DNA of 64,000 nt from Kiloniella sp. EL199 (GTDB lineage Bacteria; Pseudomonadota; Alphaproteobacteria; Kiloniellales; Kiloniellaceae). Under the pieces are notes generated by a model. That model was not told the origin of the DNA and did no database searches. It worked only from the letters and a program-made list of their open reading frames with translations. The position numbers and the translations under genes are program-made. The stretch's first letter is position 1; each line of letters opens with the position of its first letter. The DNA lies in contig NZ_OMPU01000006.1 of assembly GCF_900313065.1 (NCBI RefSeq), positions 235,943 through 299,942 on the forward strand, written 5' to 3'. This document shows, piece after piece, positions 47,180 through 59,446 of this stretch.

Positions 47180-47781
47180 AAACCAGTAGTTTTCCAAAAG
47201 CCAAAACTGGCGACTTTAAGTTTACCGAAGAAAACCTTCGTGAAGCTGAAAAGATTGTTGCCAAGTACCCTGAGGGCCGTCAGGCCAGCGCGATTATAAG
47301 TCTTTTCTATATTGCGCAAAAACAGAATGACGGCTGGCTACCGCCAGAGGCAATTGAATACGTTGCCGAATATCTTGAAATTGCACCAATTCGTGCGCAC
47401 GAAGTTGCAACCTTCTATACGATGTTTAATCTAAAACCTGTTGGTAAGTATTTTATTCAGGTTTGCCGGACAACACCGTGCTGGCTGAACGGATCAGACA
47501 ACATTTTGAAAGCGGCAATGGATAAAATTGGCGTTAGTAAAGTTGGTGATGTTAGCGAAGACGGTCTTTTCTCTGTTGTTGAAGTTGAATGTATGGGCGC
47601 TTGCTGTAACGCGCCAATGGTTCAGATCAATGACTGGTATTATGAAGATCTTTCGCCTGAACGGATGATGGAAATCGTTGAAGAACTTCGCGCAGGCAAA
47701 GACGTGCCGATCGGATCACAAATTGGCCGTCTTACTTCTGCACCAGAGGGTGAGCGTACAACCCTAAAAGGGGGTGAATGA
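47176..47781 (+). CDS. nuoE: NADH-quinone oxidoreductase subunit E
   Basis: The 201-residue subunit holds the 2Fe-2S cluster N1a. The ligands are in [10 protein letters not shown] and [11 protein letters not shown]. It pairs with NuoF in the NADH-oxidising module. The overlaps with nuoD and nuoF (both ATGA) show tight coupling. Confidence 0.94.
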   Translation: MKTSSFPKAKTGDFKFTEENLREAEKIVAKYPEGRQASAIISLFYIAQKQNDGWLPPEAIEYVAEYLEIAPIRAHEVATFYTMFNLKPVGKYFIQVCRTTPCWLNGSDNILKAAMDKIGVSKVGDVSEDGLFSVVEVECMGACCNAPMVQINDWYYEDLSPERMMEIVEELRAGKDVPIGSQIGRLTSAPEGERTTLKGGE

Positions 47782-49073
47782 TGCCACTTCTAGAAGATAA
47801 AGATCGTATTTTCCAAAATCTTTACGGACAAGACGATTGGGGGCTGGAAGGTGCCAAGAAACGTGGCATTTGGATAGATACCAAAGATCTGGTTGCTCTT
47901 GGGCGCGAAGAGATTGTCAATCGTATGAAAGACTCTGGCCTGCGTGGTCGTGGTGGTGCGGGTTTCCCGGCTGGCATTAAATGGTCTTTCATGCCGAAAG
48001 AAGATCCAAGCCGTCCGAGCTATCTGGTCGTTAATGCCGATGAATCCGAACCGGGGTCCTGTAAAGACCGTGAGATCATGCGTAATGATCCACATACGCT
48101 TATTGAAGGTTGCCTGATTGCTGGTTTCGCAATGGGCGCACATACGGCCTACATTTATATTCGCGGTGAGTATTATCTGGAATCTACGCGGCTCGAAGCT
48201 GCTATTGAGCAGGCAAGAGCTGATGGGTTGCTGGGTGACGATGCCTGCGGTTCTGGCTGGGCATTTGATGTTCACGTTCACCGTGGTGCTGGTGCCTATA
48301 TCTGTGGTGAGGAAACGGCGCTTCTGGAAAGTCTGGAAGGCAAAAAAGGTCAACCTCGTTTGAAACCACCATTCCCTGCTGCCTGTGGTCTGTATGGATG
48401 CCCAACAACTGTGACCAATGTGGAAACAGTTGCTGTGTCGCCGACCATTTTGCGCAGAGGTCCTGATTGGTGGAAACAGTTCGGCCGTGAAAATAACACT
48501 GGTACAAAGATTTTCTCTATTTCTGGTCACGTGAACAAGCCGTGTAACGTCGAGGAAGCGATGAGCATTCCTTTGCGAGAGCTTATCGAAAAGCATGCCG
48601 GTGGTGTTCGCGGCGGTTGGGATAATCTGCTGGCGGTCATTCCGGGTGGATCATCGGTTCCTATGCTGCCAAAGCATGTGTGCGATACCATGACAATGGA
48701 TTTTGACGCGTTACGCGAAGCAGGATCCGGTTTGGGAACCGCGGCGGTAATCGTCATGGATAAATCCACCGATGTTGTCGAAGCGATCTGCCGACTTTCA
48801 CATTTCTATCAACACGAAAGTTGTGGCCAGTGTACGCCATGTCGCGAAGGAACGGGATGGATGTTCCGCCTTATGCAGCGCATGGTTCGCGGTGAAGCCG
48901 ATGTTGAAGAAATCGATATGCTTTGGGATGTTACCAAGCAGGTAGAAGGTCACACGATTTGTGCGCTTGGTGATGCTGCAGCTTGGCCGATCCAGGGCTT
49001 GATCCGGAATTTCCGTCCGGAACTCGAGCGTCGGATTAACGAATACAAGCAATCGCGCCAGGCAGCGGAGTAG
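47778..49073 (+). CDS. nuoF: NADH-quinone oxidoreductase subunit F
   Basis: The 431-residue NADH dehydrogenase subunit has the NAD motif [19 protein letters not shown], the FMN region [17 protein letters not shown] and [32 protein letters not shown], and the 4Fe-4S ligands [15 protein letters not shown] with a distant cysteine ([12 protein letters not shown]). ATG at 47778 or the next codon may start it; GGGGGTGA lies just upstream. A 268-codon frame on the opposite strand here is a shadow. Confidence 0.95.
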   Translation: MMPLLEDKDRIFQNLYGQDDWGLEGAKKRGIWIDTKDLVALGREEIVNRMKDSGLRGRGGAGFPAGIKWSFMPKEDPSRPSYLVVNADESEPGSCKDREIMRNDPHTLIEGCLIAGFAMGAHTAYIYIRGEYYLESTRLEAAIEQARADGLLGDDACGSGWAFDVHVHRGAGAYICGEETALLESLEGKKGQPRLKPPFPAACGLYGCPTTVTNVETVAVSPTILRRGPDWWKQFGRENNTGTKIFSISGHVNKPCNVEEAMSIPLRELIEKHAGGVRGGWDNLLAVIPGGSSVPMLPKHVCDTMTMDFDALREAGSGLGTAAVIVMDKSTDVVEAICRLSHFYQHESCGQCTPCREGTGWMFRLMQRMVRGEADVEEIDMLWDVTKQVEGHTICALGDAAAWPIQGLIRNFRPELERRINEYKQSRQAAE

Positions 49074-49082
49074 GAGAGACTG

Positions 49083-51149
49083 ATGCCAAAGTTGACGATT
49101 GACGGTAAAGAGATTGAAGTCGCAGACGGCCTGACAGTTCTTCAGGCTTGTGAACTTGCGGGCGCAGAAATTCCACGTTTCTGTTACCACGAACGTCTTT
49201 CCGTTGCCGGTAATTGCCGGATGTGTCTGGTCGAAATGGAACGTGCGCCAAAACCGATTGCATCCTGTGCGATGCCGGTGGGTGAAGGCATGGTTATCAA
49301 GACCGATACCGAGGTTGTACAAAAAGCCCGCAAAGGGGTGATGGAATTTCTTTTGATCAACCATCCGCTTGATTGCCCGATTTGCGATCAGGGTGGCGAG
49401 TGCGATCTTCAGGATCAGGCCATGGCCTTTGGGCTGGATCACGGACGCTACAAAGAAAGCAAACGCGCAGTAACTGAAAAATACATGGGGCCTTTGATCA
49501 AGACGATCATGACCCGCTGTATTCAGTGTACCCGTTGCGTGCGTTTCTCGACCGAAGTTGCGGGTATTGAAGAAGTTGGCCTTTTAAATCGTGGTGGTCA
49601 TGTTGAGATCACAACTTTGGAAAAGGCTGTTAATACTGAATTATCCGGTAATCTGGTCGATGTATGCCCGGTTGGTGCATTGACATCCAAGCCTTATGCA
49701 TTCAACGCTCGTCCTTGGGAATTGAAAAAGGTAAATTCGATTGATGTGATGGATGCTGTTGGATCGAACATTCGTGTTGATGTTCGTGGTCGTGAAGTTC
49801 TTCGTGTTCTTCCGCGTATCCATGAAGATGTGAACGAAGAGTGGATCACAGATAAAACCCGTTACATCACAGATGGTTTAAGCCGTCAGCGTATTGACCG
49901 TCCATATGTGCGTGTCGATGGTAAACTCAAAGCAACCTCTTGGGATGAAGCTTTCTCTGCTATTAAAGAAAAGCTCTCTCCGTTAAAAGGCAATGAAATT
50001 GCAGCGATCTCTGGTGATCTTAACGATGCAGAATCAATGTTGGCCTTGAAGGATTTCATGGCAAATCTCGGCTCGGAGAACATTGATTGCCGTCAGGATG
50101 GTGCCAAGCTCAACGCTTCTGATCGTTCCACGTATCTTTTCAACAGCTCTATTGCTGGTATTGAAGACGCTGATGCAGTTTTGCTTGTGGGGAGCAATCC
50201 ACGTTGGGAAGCAGCCCTTGTCAATGCACGTCTTCGTAAACGCTTTCTGGAAGGCGGTTTCAAGGTTGGCATGATCGGCGAAGCAGCTGATCTGACTTAC
50301 GATTACGATTACCTCGGTGCTGGCCCTGAAACGCTTAAGGAAGTAACTTCCGGTAAAAATGCCTTTGCAAAGGTTCTTGAAGAAGCCAAGAAGCCAATGA
50401 TTATTGTTGGTATGGGGGCATTGACCCGTGATGACGGTGCTGCGGTTCTGGCTGAAGCAAAAGCAATTGCCGATAAATACGGTCTTGTTCAGGACGATTG
50501 GAATGGTTTCAACATTCTGCACACAGCGGCTTCCCGAGTTGCTGGCCTAGATTTGGGCTTCGTACCAGGCAAAAAGGGTGCGGATGTTGCTGGCATTCTG
50601 GATGGTGCTGAAAAAGGGTCGATCAAAGCGGTTTACCTGTTGGGTGCAGATGAAATTGATACATCCAAGCTGAAGAATGCTTTTGTGATTTATCAAGGTC
50701 ATCATGGTGATGCGGGTGCATCTGCTGCTGATGTGATTCTACCGGGTGCCGCTTATACTGAGAAAAACGGAACTTATGTGAATACAGAAGGGCGCGTTCA
50801 ACTTGGTCGTCTTGCTACATTCCCACCGGGAGAAGCAAGAGAAGACTGGACAATCCTTCGGGCTCTTTCCGAGCAAGTTGGAGACGCTCTTCCTTATGAC
50901 AACCTTGGTCAACTGCGTCAGAGAATGATTGAAGTAAACCCTGTGTTTGCTGCCATTGATCAGGTTTCTACGACAGGCCTTGGTGATATTGCTAGTGACG
51001 GAGCAAAACTTTCATCTGATCCTTTCAAAAGCAATATCGAAAACTTCTATATGACTGATCCGATCAGCCGTTCATCCGAAACGATGTCAGCCTGTACAGA
51101 GCAATTTGTACTGAGAAAAGAGCAGGGAGCTACTGGAACAAATGGTTGA
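49083..51149 (+). CDS. nuoG: NADH-quinone oxidoreductase subunit G
   Basis: The 688-residue subunit has an N-terminal 2Fe-2S domain ([23 protein letters not shown]), a His-Cys3 4Fe-4S site ([17 protein letters not shown]), the [10 protein letters not shown] and CPVGALT cluster ligands, and a molybdopterin-like C-terminal domain without molybdenum ligands ([18 protein letters not shown]). Length and lack of an extra cluster fit the mitochondrial type rather than the E. coli type (about 900 residues). It overlaps nuoH by 8 bases. Confidence 0.94.
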   Translation: MPKLTIDGKEIEVADGLTVLQACELAGAEIPRFCYHERLSVAGNCRMCLVEMERAPKPIASCAMPVGEGMVIKTDTEVVQKARKGVMEFLLINHPLDCPICDQGGECDLQDQAMAFGLDHGRYKESKRAVTEKYMGPLIKTIMTRCIQCTRCVRFSTEVAGIEEVGLLNRGGHVEITTLEKAVNTELSGNLVDVCPVGALTSKPYAFNARPWELKKVNSIDVMDAVGSNIRVDVRGREVLRVLPRIHEDVNEEWITDKTRYITDGLSRQRIDRPYVRVDGKLKATSWDEAFSAIKEKLSPLKGNEIAAISGDLNDAESMLALKDFMANLGSENIDCRQDGAKLNASDRSTYLFNSSIAGIEDADAVLLVGSNPRWEAALVNARLRKRFLEGGFKVGMIGEAADLTYDYDYLGAGPETLKEVTSGKNAFAKVLEEAKKPMIIVGMGALTRDDGAAVLAEAKAIADKYGLVQDDWNGFNILHTAASRVAGLDLGFVPGKKGADVAGILDGAEKGSIKAVYLLGADEIDTSKLKNAFVIYQGHHGDAGASAADVILPGAAYTEKNGTYVNTEGRVQLGRLATFPPGEAREDWTILRALSEQVGDALPYDNLGQLRQRMIEVNPVFAAIDQVSTTGLGDIASDGAKLSSDPFKSNIENFYMTDPISRSSETMSACTEQFVLRKEQGATGTNG

Positions 51150-52173
51150 ATTCTGGGAAGGATACGCTCTGCCAACGATCATGATCGTTGCGCAAATTAT
51201 GATTATCGTTGGTCCTCTGTTGATCGCGGTTGCCTATCTGACACTTGCCGAGCGTAAAGTAATTGGTGCGATGCAGCTTCGTAAGGGGCCAAACGTTGTT
51301 GGTCCTTTTGGTGCGCTGCAGCCATTTGCTGATGCTGTTAAATTGATGATGAAGGAAACCATTCTTCCTTCTGGATCTAACAAGATCATCTTTATCATGG
51401 CACCGATGCTCACCTTTATCCTTAGTCTTGTTGCCTGGGCTGTTATTCCCTTTGGTGAAGGTCTGGTGGTTAGTGATATCAACGTCGGTATTCTCTACCT
51501 CTTTGCGATCTCTTCACTGGGTGTTTACGGTGTGATCATGGCGGGGTGGGCTTCTAACTCAAAGTATCCTTTTATTGGTGCACTTCGTTCTGCAGCCCAA
51601 ATGGTGTCATACGAAGTTTCCATGGGCTTGGTGATCATCACTGTTCTGTTGTGTGTGGGATCATTGAACCTGTCAGATATTGTGATGGCGCAAAAGGGTG
51701 ATTACGGTCTTTTGAACTGGTATGCATTCCCATTGCTACCTATGTTTGTGATCTTCTTCATTTCTATTTTGGCTGAAACAAACCGCTCGCCTTTTGATTT
51801 GCCCGAGGGTGAGTCTGAAATCGTGGCTGGTTTCATGGTTGAGTATTCTTCCATGAGCTTTGCGCTGTTCTTCCTTGGAGAATATGCAAACATGATCCTG
51901 ATGAGTGCTATGGCTGCAATTCTTTTCCTTGGTGGCTGGTTACCGCCGTTGGATATTGCGCCGCTGAACTGGATACCTGGTCCGGTGTGGTTCTCGTTGA
52001 AGATCGCAATGGTTCTTTTCTGTTTCCTTTGGGTTCGCGCCACATTCCCACGCTTCCGTTATGACCAACTGATGCGTCTGGGTTGGAAAGTCTTCCTGCC
52101 GTTTTCGCTGTTGTGGGTATTCCTAACGGCTGGTGTACTGGTTGGCTTTGACCTTCTACCAGTTGCTCAATAG
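51142..52173 (+). CDS. nuoH: NADH-quinone oxidoreductase subunit H
   Basis: The 343-residue membrane subunit of about eight helices lines the quinone chamber. Conserved loops are [33 protein letters not shown] and [40 protein letters not shown]. It couples quinone reduction to the proton-pumping arm. Confidence 0.95.
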   Translation: MVEFWEGYALPTIMIVAQIMIIVGPLLIAVAYLTLAERKVIGAMQLRKGPNVVGPFGALQPFADAVKLMMKETILPSGSNKIIFIMAPMLTFILSLVAWAVIPFGEGLVVSDINVGILYLFAISSLGVYGVIMAGWASNSKYPFIGALRSAAQMVSYEVSMGLVIITVLLCVGSLNLSDIVMAQKGDYGLLNWYAFPLLPMFVIFFISILAETNRSPFDLPEGESEIVAGFMVEYSSMSFALFFLGEYANMILMSAMAAILFLGGWLPPLDIAPLNWIPGPVWFSLKIAMVLFCFLWVRATFPRFRYDQLMRLGWKVFLPFSLLWVFLTAGVLVGFDLLPVAQ

Positions 52174-52230
52174 GGGATCTGGTAAATGGATAAGAAAATA
52201 ATAAAAAGAAATATGGAGAGATAGAGGACG

Positions 52231-52719
52231 ATGGCTTTTATGAAAAACCCAGTCCGCAGTCTTCTTTTGACCGAACTGCTTTCCGGTATGGCCTTGACGC
52301 TTAAATACTTCTTTAAGCCAAAGGTTACCTTGAACTACCCATACGAAAAAGGGCCGATTAGCCCGCGTTTTCGTGGAGAGCATGCTTTGCGCCGCTACCC
52401 GAACGGGGAAGAGCGTTGTATCGCTTGTAAACTATGTGAAGCTATCTGCCCGGCACAAGCGATTACAATCGAAGCTGAGCCGCGTGATGACGGCAGTCGC
52501 CGTACAACACGCTATGACATTGATATGACGAAGTGTATCTATTGCGGATTTTGCCAAGAGGCTTGCCCGGTGGACGCTATTGTTGAGGGACCAAATTTTG
52601 AGTTTGCGACTGAGACACGTGAAGAGCTTTTCTATAACAAAGACAAGCTGCTCGAAAATGGCGACCGTTGGGAAACCGAAATTGCGCAAAACATCGCGCT
52701 GGATACTCCTTACCGCTAA
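52231..52719 (+). CDS. nuoI: NADH-quinone oxidoreductase subunit I
   Basis: The 162-residue subunit holds two 4Fe-4S clusters (N6a, N6b): [16 protein letters not shown] and [16 protein letters not shown]. The N-terminal amphipathic part ([35 protein letters not shown]) docks on the membrane. A 57-base gap separates it from nuoH; GAGG lies before the ATG. Confidence 0.95.
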   Translation: MAFMKNPVRSLLLTELLSGMALTLKYFFKPKVTLNYPYEKGPISPRFRGEHALRRYPNGEERCIACKLCEAICPAQAITIEAEPRDDGSRRTTRYDIDMTKCIYCGFCQEACPVDAIVEGPNFEFATETREELFYNKDKLLENGDRWETEIAQNIALDTPYR

Positions 52720-52792
52720 GAGCTTGGGATAAAAAAGTGTTTATGAAAAAAATCATATGCCAACACCAGGCCTATAAAGAAAGGGTAGCCAA

Positions 52793-53407
52793 ATGATTAT
52801 TCAGGCTCTCGTCTTCTATCTATTTGCAGCAATCACGATCGCTTCGGCGGTTATGGTGATTTCTTCCAAGAACCCGGTTCATTCGGTTCTTTTCCTTATT
52901 CTTTGCTTCTTTAATGCGGCGGGTCTTTTCGTCCTGATGGGGGCTGAATTCCTGGCGATGATCCTGGTGGTTGTCTATGTCGGGGCTGTGGCAGTTCTCT
53001 TCCTGTTTGTCGTTATGATGCTTGATATCAATATTGAGCGCGCGCGACAGGGCTTTAAGCAATATCTGTTGATTGGTGGCTCTATTGGTCTGGTTCTCTT
53101 CCTGGAACTTGTTCTGATCCTGTCTTCGACATTTACGGCACCCGATGCAGTTGCTACTGCGGCGGTACCAATTCCGGATATGGATAGTGTCCATAATACA
53201 CGGGCTTTGGGGCAGGTGCTTTACACTAAATACGCATATCTCTTCCAGGCTTGTGGTCTGATTCTGTTGGTTGCGATGGTTGGGGCAATTGTTCTGACGC
53301 TCCGTCAGCGTGACGGCGTTCGTAAACAGGTTATTTCTGACCAGATTAATCGTAGCCGCGAAGAGTCCGTTGAAATCAAAAAAGTATCTAGTGGGAGTGG
53401 AATCTAA
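52793..53407 (+). CDS. nuoJ: NADH-quinone oxidoreductase subunit J
   Basis: The 204-residue membrane subunit has five helices and the signature [25 protein letters not shown], whose pi-bulge region is part of the coupling path. The C-terminal 40 residues are charged and soluble. The 73-base spacer from nuoI contains an AAAGGG ribosome-binding site. Confidence 0.93.
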   Translation: MIIQALVFYLFAAITIASAVMVISSKNPVHSVLFLILCFFNAAGLFVLMGAEFLAMILVVVYVGAVAVLFLFVVMMLDINIERARQGFKQYLLIGGSIGLVLFLELVLILSSTFTAPDAVATAAVPIPDMDSVHNTRALGQVLYTKYAYLFQACGLILLVAMVGAIVLTLRQRDGVRKQVISDQINRSREESVEIKKVSSGSGI

Positions 53408-53409
53408 CC

Positions 53410-53721
53410 ATGTTAGAAATTGGTCTAGCCCATTACCTGGTTGTTGCGGCTGTTCTGTTTACTCTGGGCATCTTTGGTATCTTTCTGAACAGAAAGAACG
53501 TCATTGTTATCATGATGTCTATTGAACTGATGCTTTTGGCTGTGAATATCAATTTTGTGGCTTTCTCTACCCATATGGGTGATCTGGTTGGTCAGGTTTT
53601 CGCCGTCTTTATCTTGACGGTTGCTGCCGCTGAAGCGGCGATCGGTCTGGCGATCCTGGTTATCTACTTCCGTAATCGCGGGTCTATCGCGGTTGAAGAT
53701 ATCAACATGATGAAGGGCTAA
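53410..53721 (+). CDS. nuoK: NADH-quinone oxidoreductase subunit K
   Basis: The 103-residue, three-helix subunit shows the conserved glutamates in [18 protein letters not shown] and [20 protein letters not shown]. It starts 2 bases after nuoJ and is followed 7 bases later by nuoL. Confidence 0.94.
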   Translation: MLEIGLAHYLVVAAVLFTLGIFGIFLNRKNVIVIMMSIELMLLAVNINFVAFSTHMGDLVGQVFAVFILTVAAAEAAIGLAILVIYFRNRGSIAVEDINMMKG

Positions 53722-53728
53722 TCCGACG

Positions 53729-55660
53729 ATGGAAAACTTTATAGTCTTTCTCCCGCTGTTAGGTTCGTTTATTGCCGGCTTGTTTGGCAAGTGGATCGGC
53801 GATCGCGGAGCACAAGTCGTAACCACGGGGTTACTGCTTGTATCAGCTGTTTTATCATTCGTTGTTTTCTTTGATGTTGCCATTGATGGAAACGCGAGAA
53901 CAACGCCTTTGTTTACATGGATTAATTCTGGGGATTTTCAATTATCCTGGGCGTTGAAAATTGATACGCTTACAGCCGTTATGCTGATTGTTGTGACTGT
54001 TGTTTCATCAATGGTTCATCTCTATTCAATCGGCTATATGTCCGAAGACAAGTCAATTACACGCTTCTTCTCGTATCTATCCCTTTTCACCTTCTTCATG
54101 CTGATGCTGGTTACGTCTGATAACCTGGTGCAGATGTTCTTTGGTTGGGAAGGTGTTGGTCTGGCGTCATATCTGTTGATTGGCTTCTGGTATGAAAAAG
54201 CTTCGGCCTGTTCAGCAGCGATGAAAGCATTTCTGGTCAACCGTGTTGCCGATATTGGCTTTGCTCTTGGCATCATGGGCGTCTTTGTTCTCTTTGGTTC
54301 TGTTAACTTTGCTGAGATTTTTCCTCAGGCTGAGGGCCTTTCGACAGCTCAATTCACATTCCTTGGTTTTGAAGGGCACGCCCTGACAATTATTTGCCTG
54401 TTGCTTTTTATTGGGGCGATGGGAAAATCTGCTCAGCTTGGTCTGCACACATGGTTGCCTGATGCGATGGAAGGCCCAACACCTGTTTCCGCGCTTATTC
54501 ATGCGGCGACAATGGTGACAGCGGGTATCTTCATGCTCTGCCGTTTCTCGCCTGTGTTCGAATATGCACCTGCAGCACTGGAAGTCGTGACCTATGTTGG
54601 TGCCGGGACAGCCTTCTTTGCGGCAACCATTGGCCTGACGCAGTTTGATATCAAGCGTGTGATCGCCTATTCAACCTGTTCACAGCTTGGCTATATGTTC
54701 TTTGCGATTGGTGTATCTGCTTATGGTGGGGCAATTTTCCACCTGATGACACACGCTTTCTTCAAAGCGCTGTTGTTCTTGGGGGCTGGTTCAGTGATCC
54801 ATGCGATGCATCATGAACAGGACATGCGCAAGATGGGCGGTATCTGGAAAATGATCCCGGCGACCTATCTTCTAATGTGGATCGGTTCAATTGCCCTTGC
54901 AGGTATTCCACCGCTATCCGGCTTCTATTCCAAAGACCTTATTCTTGAAGCTGCTTATGCTGATCACTCTACCCAGGGCATGTTTGCTTTCTGGGCGGGG
55001 ACAGCGGCTGCCTTTATGACGGCCTTCTATTCCTGGCGTCTGCTTATCATGACTTTCCACGGGAACCCGCGTGCTGACGAACATACAATGAAGGGTGTTC
55101 ACGAGTCACCAATGGTAATGATGATCCCGCTACTTGTTTTGGGTGTTGGTGCTCTTTTTGCCGGGATGTCGGGATACAACTATTTCGTCGGTGACGTGAA
55201 AGCTGAATTCTGGGGCGATGCGATTTTTGTTCTCGCTGGTAACGATACGGTCGAGGCTGCGCATCATGTTCCAACATGGGTCAAGCTTGTACCACTCGCG
55301 GCTGCAGTTAGCGGAATTGTACTGGCATATGTATTCTATATGTTTGTACCAAGCCTGCCGGCGACTTTTGTGTCTATCATCAAGCCAATCCATACATTTG
55401 TTTACAGAAAATGGATGTTTGATGAACTCTATGACTTCCTTTTTGTGCGTCCCGCCGTCAAGATCGGGCGCTTCCTCTGGAAATCAGGGGATGGTGCTGT
55501 CATCGATGCATATGGGCCAGATGGGGTTAGTTCCCTTACACGCATTCTTGCGGGTAAAGCGAGCCGTCTGCAAAGCGGATATGTTTATCACTACGCATTT
55601 GCCATGTTGATTGGGGTTGTTGCCCTGGTGACCTGGTATATCGTCTCCAACGCAGGTTAA
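53729..55660 (+). CDS. nuoL: NADH-quinone oxidoreductase subunit L
   Basis: The 643-residue antiporter-like subunit has about 15 helices and a long C-terminal lateral helix region. Conserved parts are [51 protein letters not shown] and the lysine in [28 protein letters not shown]. It is the distal proton pump of the membrane arm. Confidence 0.95.
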   Translation: MENFIVFLPLLGSFIAGLFGKWIGDRGAQVVTTGLLLVSAVLSFVVFFDVAIDGNARTTPLFTWINSGDFQLSWALKIDTLTAVMLIVVTVVSSMVHLYSIGYMSEDKSITRFFSYLSLFTFFMLMLVTSDNLVQMFFGWEGVGLASYLLIGFWYEKASACSAAMKAFLVNRVADIGFALGIMGVFVLFGSVNFAEIFPQAEGLSTAQFTFLGFEGHALTIICLLLFIGAMGKSAQLGLHTWLPDAMEGPTPVSALIHAATMVTAGIFMLCRFSPVFEYAPAALEVVTYVGAGTAFFAATIGLTQFDIKRVIAYSTCSQLGYMFFAIGVSAYGGAIFHLMTHAFFKALLFLGAGSVIHAMHHEQDMRKMGGIWKMIPATYLLMWIGSIALAGIPPLSGFYSKDLILEAAYADHSTQGMFAFWAGTAAAFMTAFYSWRLLIMTFHGNPRADEHTMKGVHESPMVMMIPLLVLGVGALFAGMSGYNYFVGDVKAEFWGDAIFVLAGNDTVEAAHHVPTWVKLVPLAAAVSGIVLAYVFYMFVPSLPATFVSIIKPIHTFVYRKWMFDELYDFLFVRPAVKIGRFLWKSGDGAVIDAYGPDGVSSLTRILAGKASRLQSGYVYHYAFAMLIGVVALVTWYIVSNAG

Positions 55661-55665
55661 GGGCT

Positions 55666-57192
55666 ATGCAAGATCATATTCTCTCAATTGTGACCTTTGC
55701 GCCTTTGTTGGGTGCGCTCATCATTCTTCTTATCCGGGGGGATAGTGAAGAGGCTGTTGCAAGAAATTCACGCTGGGTTGCCCTTTGGGTATCCGGAGTG
55801 ACTTTTGCGGTTTCTCTTCTTCTCTGGACAGGATTTGAACGTGGAACTGCCGAGTTCCAGTTTGTGGAAGAAGTTGAATGGATGCCATCCCTTGGTCTGT
55901 CTTACCGGATGGGCGTTGATGGTATCTCAGTTCTCTTTGTTCTGCTCTCAACCCTTCTGACGCCAATTTGCATCATCTCATCGTGGGGTGCTGTGACCAA
56001 GCGTGTGAAGGAATACATGGTTTCATTCCTTATCCTTGAAACCATGATGGTTGGCATGTTCTGTGCACTGGATATCGTTGTCTTCTATATCTTCTTCGAA
56101 GGTGTATTGATCCCGATGTTCCTGATCATCGGTGTCTGGGGTGGTACACGTCGTGTGTATGCGGCTTTTAAGTTGTTTCTCTATACGCTGGCTGGTTCCG
56201 TCCTGATGCTGGTTGCCATTCTGGCAATGTATTCAGTTGCAGGTACCGCGGATATCACAGTGTTGATGACACAGACTTTCCCGTCAGAAATGCAAAAGTG
56301 GCTATGGATTGCTTTCTTTGCATCTTTTGCTGTGAAAGTGCCGATGTGGCCTGTTCATACATGGTTGCCGGATGCTCACGTGGAAGCGCCAACAGCCGGG
56401 TCTGTTATTTTGGCCGGGGTTCTGTTGAAGATGGGGGCTTATGGCTTCTTGCGCTTCTCAATTCCGATGATGCCTGAAGCCTCCGTATATTTCACTCCGC
56501 TGGTTTACGCGCTCTCTATTGTTGCTGTGATCTATACGTCACTTGTGGCATTGGCACAGGAAGATATGAAAAAACTGATTGCTTATTCTTCTGTGGCGCA
56601 TATGGGCTATGTGACAATCGGTATCTTTGCGGCGAACCAACAGGGTATTGAAGGTGCTATCTATCAGATGCTGTCACACGGTGTTGTTTCTGCGGCACTC
56701 TTTCTTTGCGTCGGTGTTGTCTATGATCGCATGCATACACGTATGATCGAAGCTTATGGTGGTGTTGTGGACAAGATGCCTGTCTATGCCCTGATGTTCA
56801 TGGTCTTTATGCTGGCATCTGTCGGCTTGCCGGGAACAGGTGGTTTTGTTGGCGAGTTCCTTGTACTGGTTGGTGCCTTCAAAGCAAACACCTGGGTTGC
56901 CGCACTGGCTGCGACAGGTATGGTTCTGGGCGCTGCCTATATGCTGTACCTCTATCGCAAGGTTATCTTCGGGAAACTGGAAAAGGACGATGTGAAAGCA
57001 CTTCTGGATCTGAACTGGAGAGAGAAGGCTGTATTTGCACCTTTGATTGTTCTTACGCTTTGGATGGGTATTTATCCCCCAAGCTTCCTGGACATCATGT
57101 CTGCATCTGTAAGTAATCTAATCACTAACTATGAGACTGCAATCGCAGCCTCGAACGCCGCGCCGATGTTTGCGCAGGTCTTTGGTCAATAG
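55666..57192 (+). CDS. nuoM: NADH-quinone oxidoreductase subunit M
   Basis: The 508-residue antiporter-like subunit shows [18 protein letters not shown] with the key glutamate, and [42 protein letters not shown]. It follows nuoL by 5 bases and is followed by nuoN 13 bases later. Confidence 0.95.
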   Translation: MQDHILSIVTFAPLLGALIILLIRGDSEEAVARNSRWVALWVSGVTFAVSLLLWTGFERGTAEFQFVEEVEWMPSLGLSYRMGVDGISVLFVLLSTLLTPICIISSWGAVTKRVKEYMVSFLILETMMVGMFCALDIVVFYIFFEGVLIPMFLIIGVWGGTRRVYAAFKLFLYTLAGSVLMLVAILAMYSVAGTADITVLMTQTFPSEMQKWLWIAFFASFAVKVPMWPVHTWLPDAHVEAPTAGSVILAGVLLKMGAYGFLRFSIPMMPEASVYFTPLVYALSIVAVIYTSLVALAQEDMKKLIAYSSVAHMGYVTIGIFAANQQGIEGAIYQMLSHGVVSAALFLCVGVVYDRMHTRMIEAYGGVVDKMPVYALMFMVFMLASVGLPGTGGFVGEFLVLVGAFKANTWVAALAATGMVLGAAYMLYLYRKVIFGKLEKDDVKALLDLNWREKAVFAPLIVLTLWMGIYPPSFLDIMSASVSNLITNYETAIAASNAAPMFAQVFGQ

Positions 57193-57205
57193 AGGGGCTA
57201 TCAAG

Positions 57206-58660
57206 ATGATCACAACAGATCTATCAATGGCATTGCCCGAGATTTTCCTGGCATGTTCTGCAACGGTACTACTGCTTTACGGAGCTTACGCAGGTAACAA
57301 AACAGCAGGTTTTGTATCAGCTTTGTCCGTTGCGGTTATTGCGGTCGCGTTTGGTTTGATTTTCTTCGGAGATCAAAAGCAAGGGGTGGCATTTGGCGGT
57401 CTCTTTGTTGTTGATGCCTATGCCAACTATATGAAACTCGTTGCTTTGACGGCTTCCGGTTTTGGTATTTTGATGACCCAACGCTTTGTTGAACGCGAGG
57501 GAATGGCACGATTTGAAATTCCTGTGCTGATGGTTCTGGCGACACTTGGCATGATGATGATGATCTCATCAAATGACTTGATGTCACTATATGTTGGTCT
57601 GGAACTACAGAGCTTGGCACTTTATGTCATTGCAGCCATTCGCCGTGAGAACCTGCGTTCTTCTGAAGCTGGCCTAAAGTACTTTGTACTTGGTGCCTTG
57701 TCTTCCGGAATGTTGCTCTACGGCTGTTCCATGGTTTATGGATTTACCGGAACCACTGACTTTGACACGCTGGGAACGGTTATTGCCGGTCTTGCGGCAG
57801 GAGACCAGTCTCCACAGGTTGGTCTTGTTGTTGGTTTGGTCTTTGTTTGTGCTGCTATCGCATTCAAGATTTCTGCGGTACCATTCCACATGTGGACACC
57901 GGATGTGTACGAAGGTGCCCCAACACCTGTGACAGCCTTTTTCGCTTCTGCCCCCAAAGTTGCTGCTATTGCACTGTTTGCCAGATTGCTAAGCGATCCA
58001 TTTGGTTCGCTGGTTGCTGAATGGCAGCAGATTATTGTGTTTGTAGCGCTTGCGTCCATGATTTTGGGCTCTCTTGCTGCGATCAAACAAACCAATATCA
58101 AGCGTCTTATGGCCTATAGCTCCATCGGTAATATTGGTTATGCGCTGGTTGGCTTGGCTGCGGGAACACAGGCTGGTGTTGAAGGTCTTGTTATCTATAT
58201 GACCATTTACATCTTTATGAATATGGGAACCTTTGCCTGTATTCTGAGCATGCGTCAGAAAGGTAACATGGTCGAAGGCATTGATGATCTCAAAGGCTTG
58301 AGTAAAACCAGTCCTGCGATGGCATTGGCCTTGACGATATTCATGTTCTCTATGGCTGGTATTCCGCCACTCGCTGGTTTCTTTGCCAAGTATGTGGTTT
58401 TTGCTGCTGCTGTGGATGCGGGGCTTACAACGTTGGCTGTGATTGGTATTCTAACCTCTGTGATCGGCGCGTTTTATTACCTTCGCATTATTAAAGTCAT
58501 GTACTTTGATGAGCCAAGCGCATCTTTTGACAAACCTGTCGGTGCAGAAATGACATTGGTACTGACAGTGGCAACTGCCTTTATCGTGTTCTTCATTCTG
58601 TTCTCATCACCAATTATGGATGGTGCAGCGGTTGCTGCCTCGGCTCTCTTTGCCGGGTAA
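57206..58660 (+). CDS. nuoN: NADH-quinone oxidoreductase subunit N
   Basis: The 484-residue antiporter-like subunit has about 14 helices, with GLELQSLALYVIAAIRRENLRSSEAGLKYFVLGALSSGMLLYG and VPFHMWTPDVYEGAPTPVTAFFASAPKVAA. ATG at 57206 has AGAGGGG about 8 bases upstream and avoids the 75-base overlap with nuoM that an earlier in-frame ATG would require. It ends the nuo operon. Confidence 0.94.
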   Translation: MITTDLSMALPEIFLACSATVLLLYGAYAGNKTAGFVSALSVAVIAVAFGLIFFGDQKQGVAFGGLFVVDAYANYMKLVALTASGFGILMTQRFVEREGMARFEIPVLMVLATLGMMMMISSNDLMSLYVGLELQSLALYVIAAIRRENLRSSEAGLKYFVLGALSSGMLLYGCSMVYGFTGTTDFDTLGTVIAGLAAGDQSPQVGLVVGLVFVCAAIAFKISAVPFHMWTPDVYEGAPTPVTAFFASAPKVAAIALFARLLSDPFGSLVAEWQQIIVFVALASMILGSLAAIKQTNIKRLMAYSSIGNIGYALVGLAAGTQAGVEGLVIYMTIYIFMNMGTFACILSMRQKGNMVEGIDDLKGLSKTSPAMALALTIFMFSMAGIPPLAGFFAKYVVFAAAVDAGLTTLAVIGILTSVIGAFYYLRIIKVMYFDEPSASFDKPVGAEMTLVLTVATAFIVFFILFSSPIMDGAAVAASALFAG

Positions 58661-58664
58661 CGAT

Positions 58665-59432
58665 ATGACAGAGGGAACCTCGTCCCTTGTAATCCCGTCT
58701 TCTTTTTCAGTGATCTGTAAAGAAGAGGTCGGCAGTACAAATGATGAGGTTCGCCTTCTTGCTGAACAAGGGGCCCAGGACGGAACAATCGTCTGGGCCC
58801 TTCGTCAATCTGCAGGGCGAGGGCGACAGGGAAGAACATGGGTTAGCCCTGTTGGTAATCTTTATTTTTCGACCCTTCTACGCCCTGAAAAATCCATTGC
58901 TGAAGCAGCTAATTTAAGTTTTGTCGCGTCTTTGGCTTTGTCCGATGCCATGCGCCAACTAGATCGAAAACTCGTACCTGGATTGAAGTGGCCAAACGAT
59001 GTTTTATTTGCTGGAAAAAAGGTGTCAGGTGTCCTGCTAGAGAGCAAAGCGGATCGTTCAGGCAAGCTCGATTATCTGATCATGGGGATCGGGGTTAACA
59101 TTGAACACTATCCGGATGATGCCCGCTATCCTGCGACGAGTTTACGTGAACAAGGGCTTTCAAGTGAGATTGAGGCTGATAAATTATTGGAAAGCTTTAT
59201 CAATAGTTTTGACGCCAGATACAAACTATGGAAAAAAGAAGGCTTCGATAGTGTGCGTTCAGCTTGGCTGGATCAGGCACATGGCTTAGGTGAAAAAATT
59301 TACGTCAGGCTTCCCGGTGAAACGCTTTCCGGACGCTTTGTTACCATCGACAAGGATGGTGCATTGGATTTGGATCTGGATAATGGCAAACAGCGTTTGG
59401 TTACCGCAGGGGACGTCTTTTTTACTTCTTGA
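58665..59432 (+). CDS. birA: biotin--[acetyl-CoA-carboxylase] ligase
   Basis: The 255-residue enzyme activates biotin and attaches it to the carboxyl-carrier protein. Its motifs are EVGSTNDEV, RQSAGRGRQGRTWVSPVGNLYFSTLLRP (biotinyl-AMP loop) and LKWPNDVLFAGKKVSGVLLES. It lacks an N-terminal winged helix, so it is not a repressor. ATG at 58665 is 5 bases after nuoN; the upstream ATG inside nuoN would add 15 non-homologous residues. Birth downstream of nuoN is usual in alphaproteobacteria. Confidence 0.92.
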   Translation: MTEGTSSLVIPSSFSVICKEEVGSTNDEVRLLAEQGAQDGTIVWALRQSAGRGRQGRTWVSPVGNLYFSTLLRPEKSIAEAANLSFVASLALSDAMRQLDRKLVPGLKWPNDVLFAGKKVSGVLLESKADRSGKLDYLIMGIGVNIEHYPDDARYPATSLREQGLSSEIEADKLLESFINSFDARYKLWKKEGFDSVRSAWLDQAHGLGEKIYVRLPGETLSGRFVTIDKDGALDLDLDNGKQRLVTAGDVFFTS

Positions 59433-59446
59433 GACCGAGACAGACA

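Noticed and set aside
47790-48596. 268-codon open frame on the minus strand opposite nuoF
   Set aside because: It is the mirror of a highly conserved gene; the protein has no domain, and the frame is open because of nuoF codon use.
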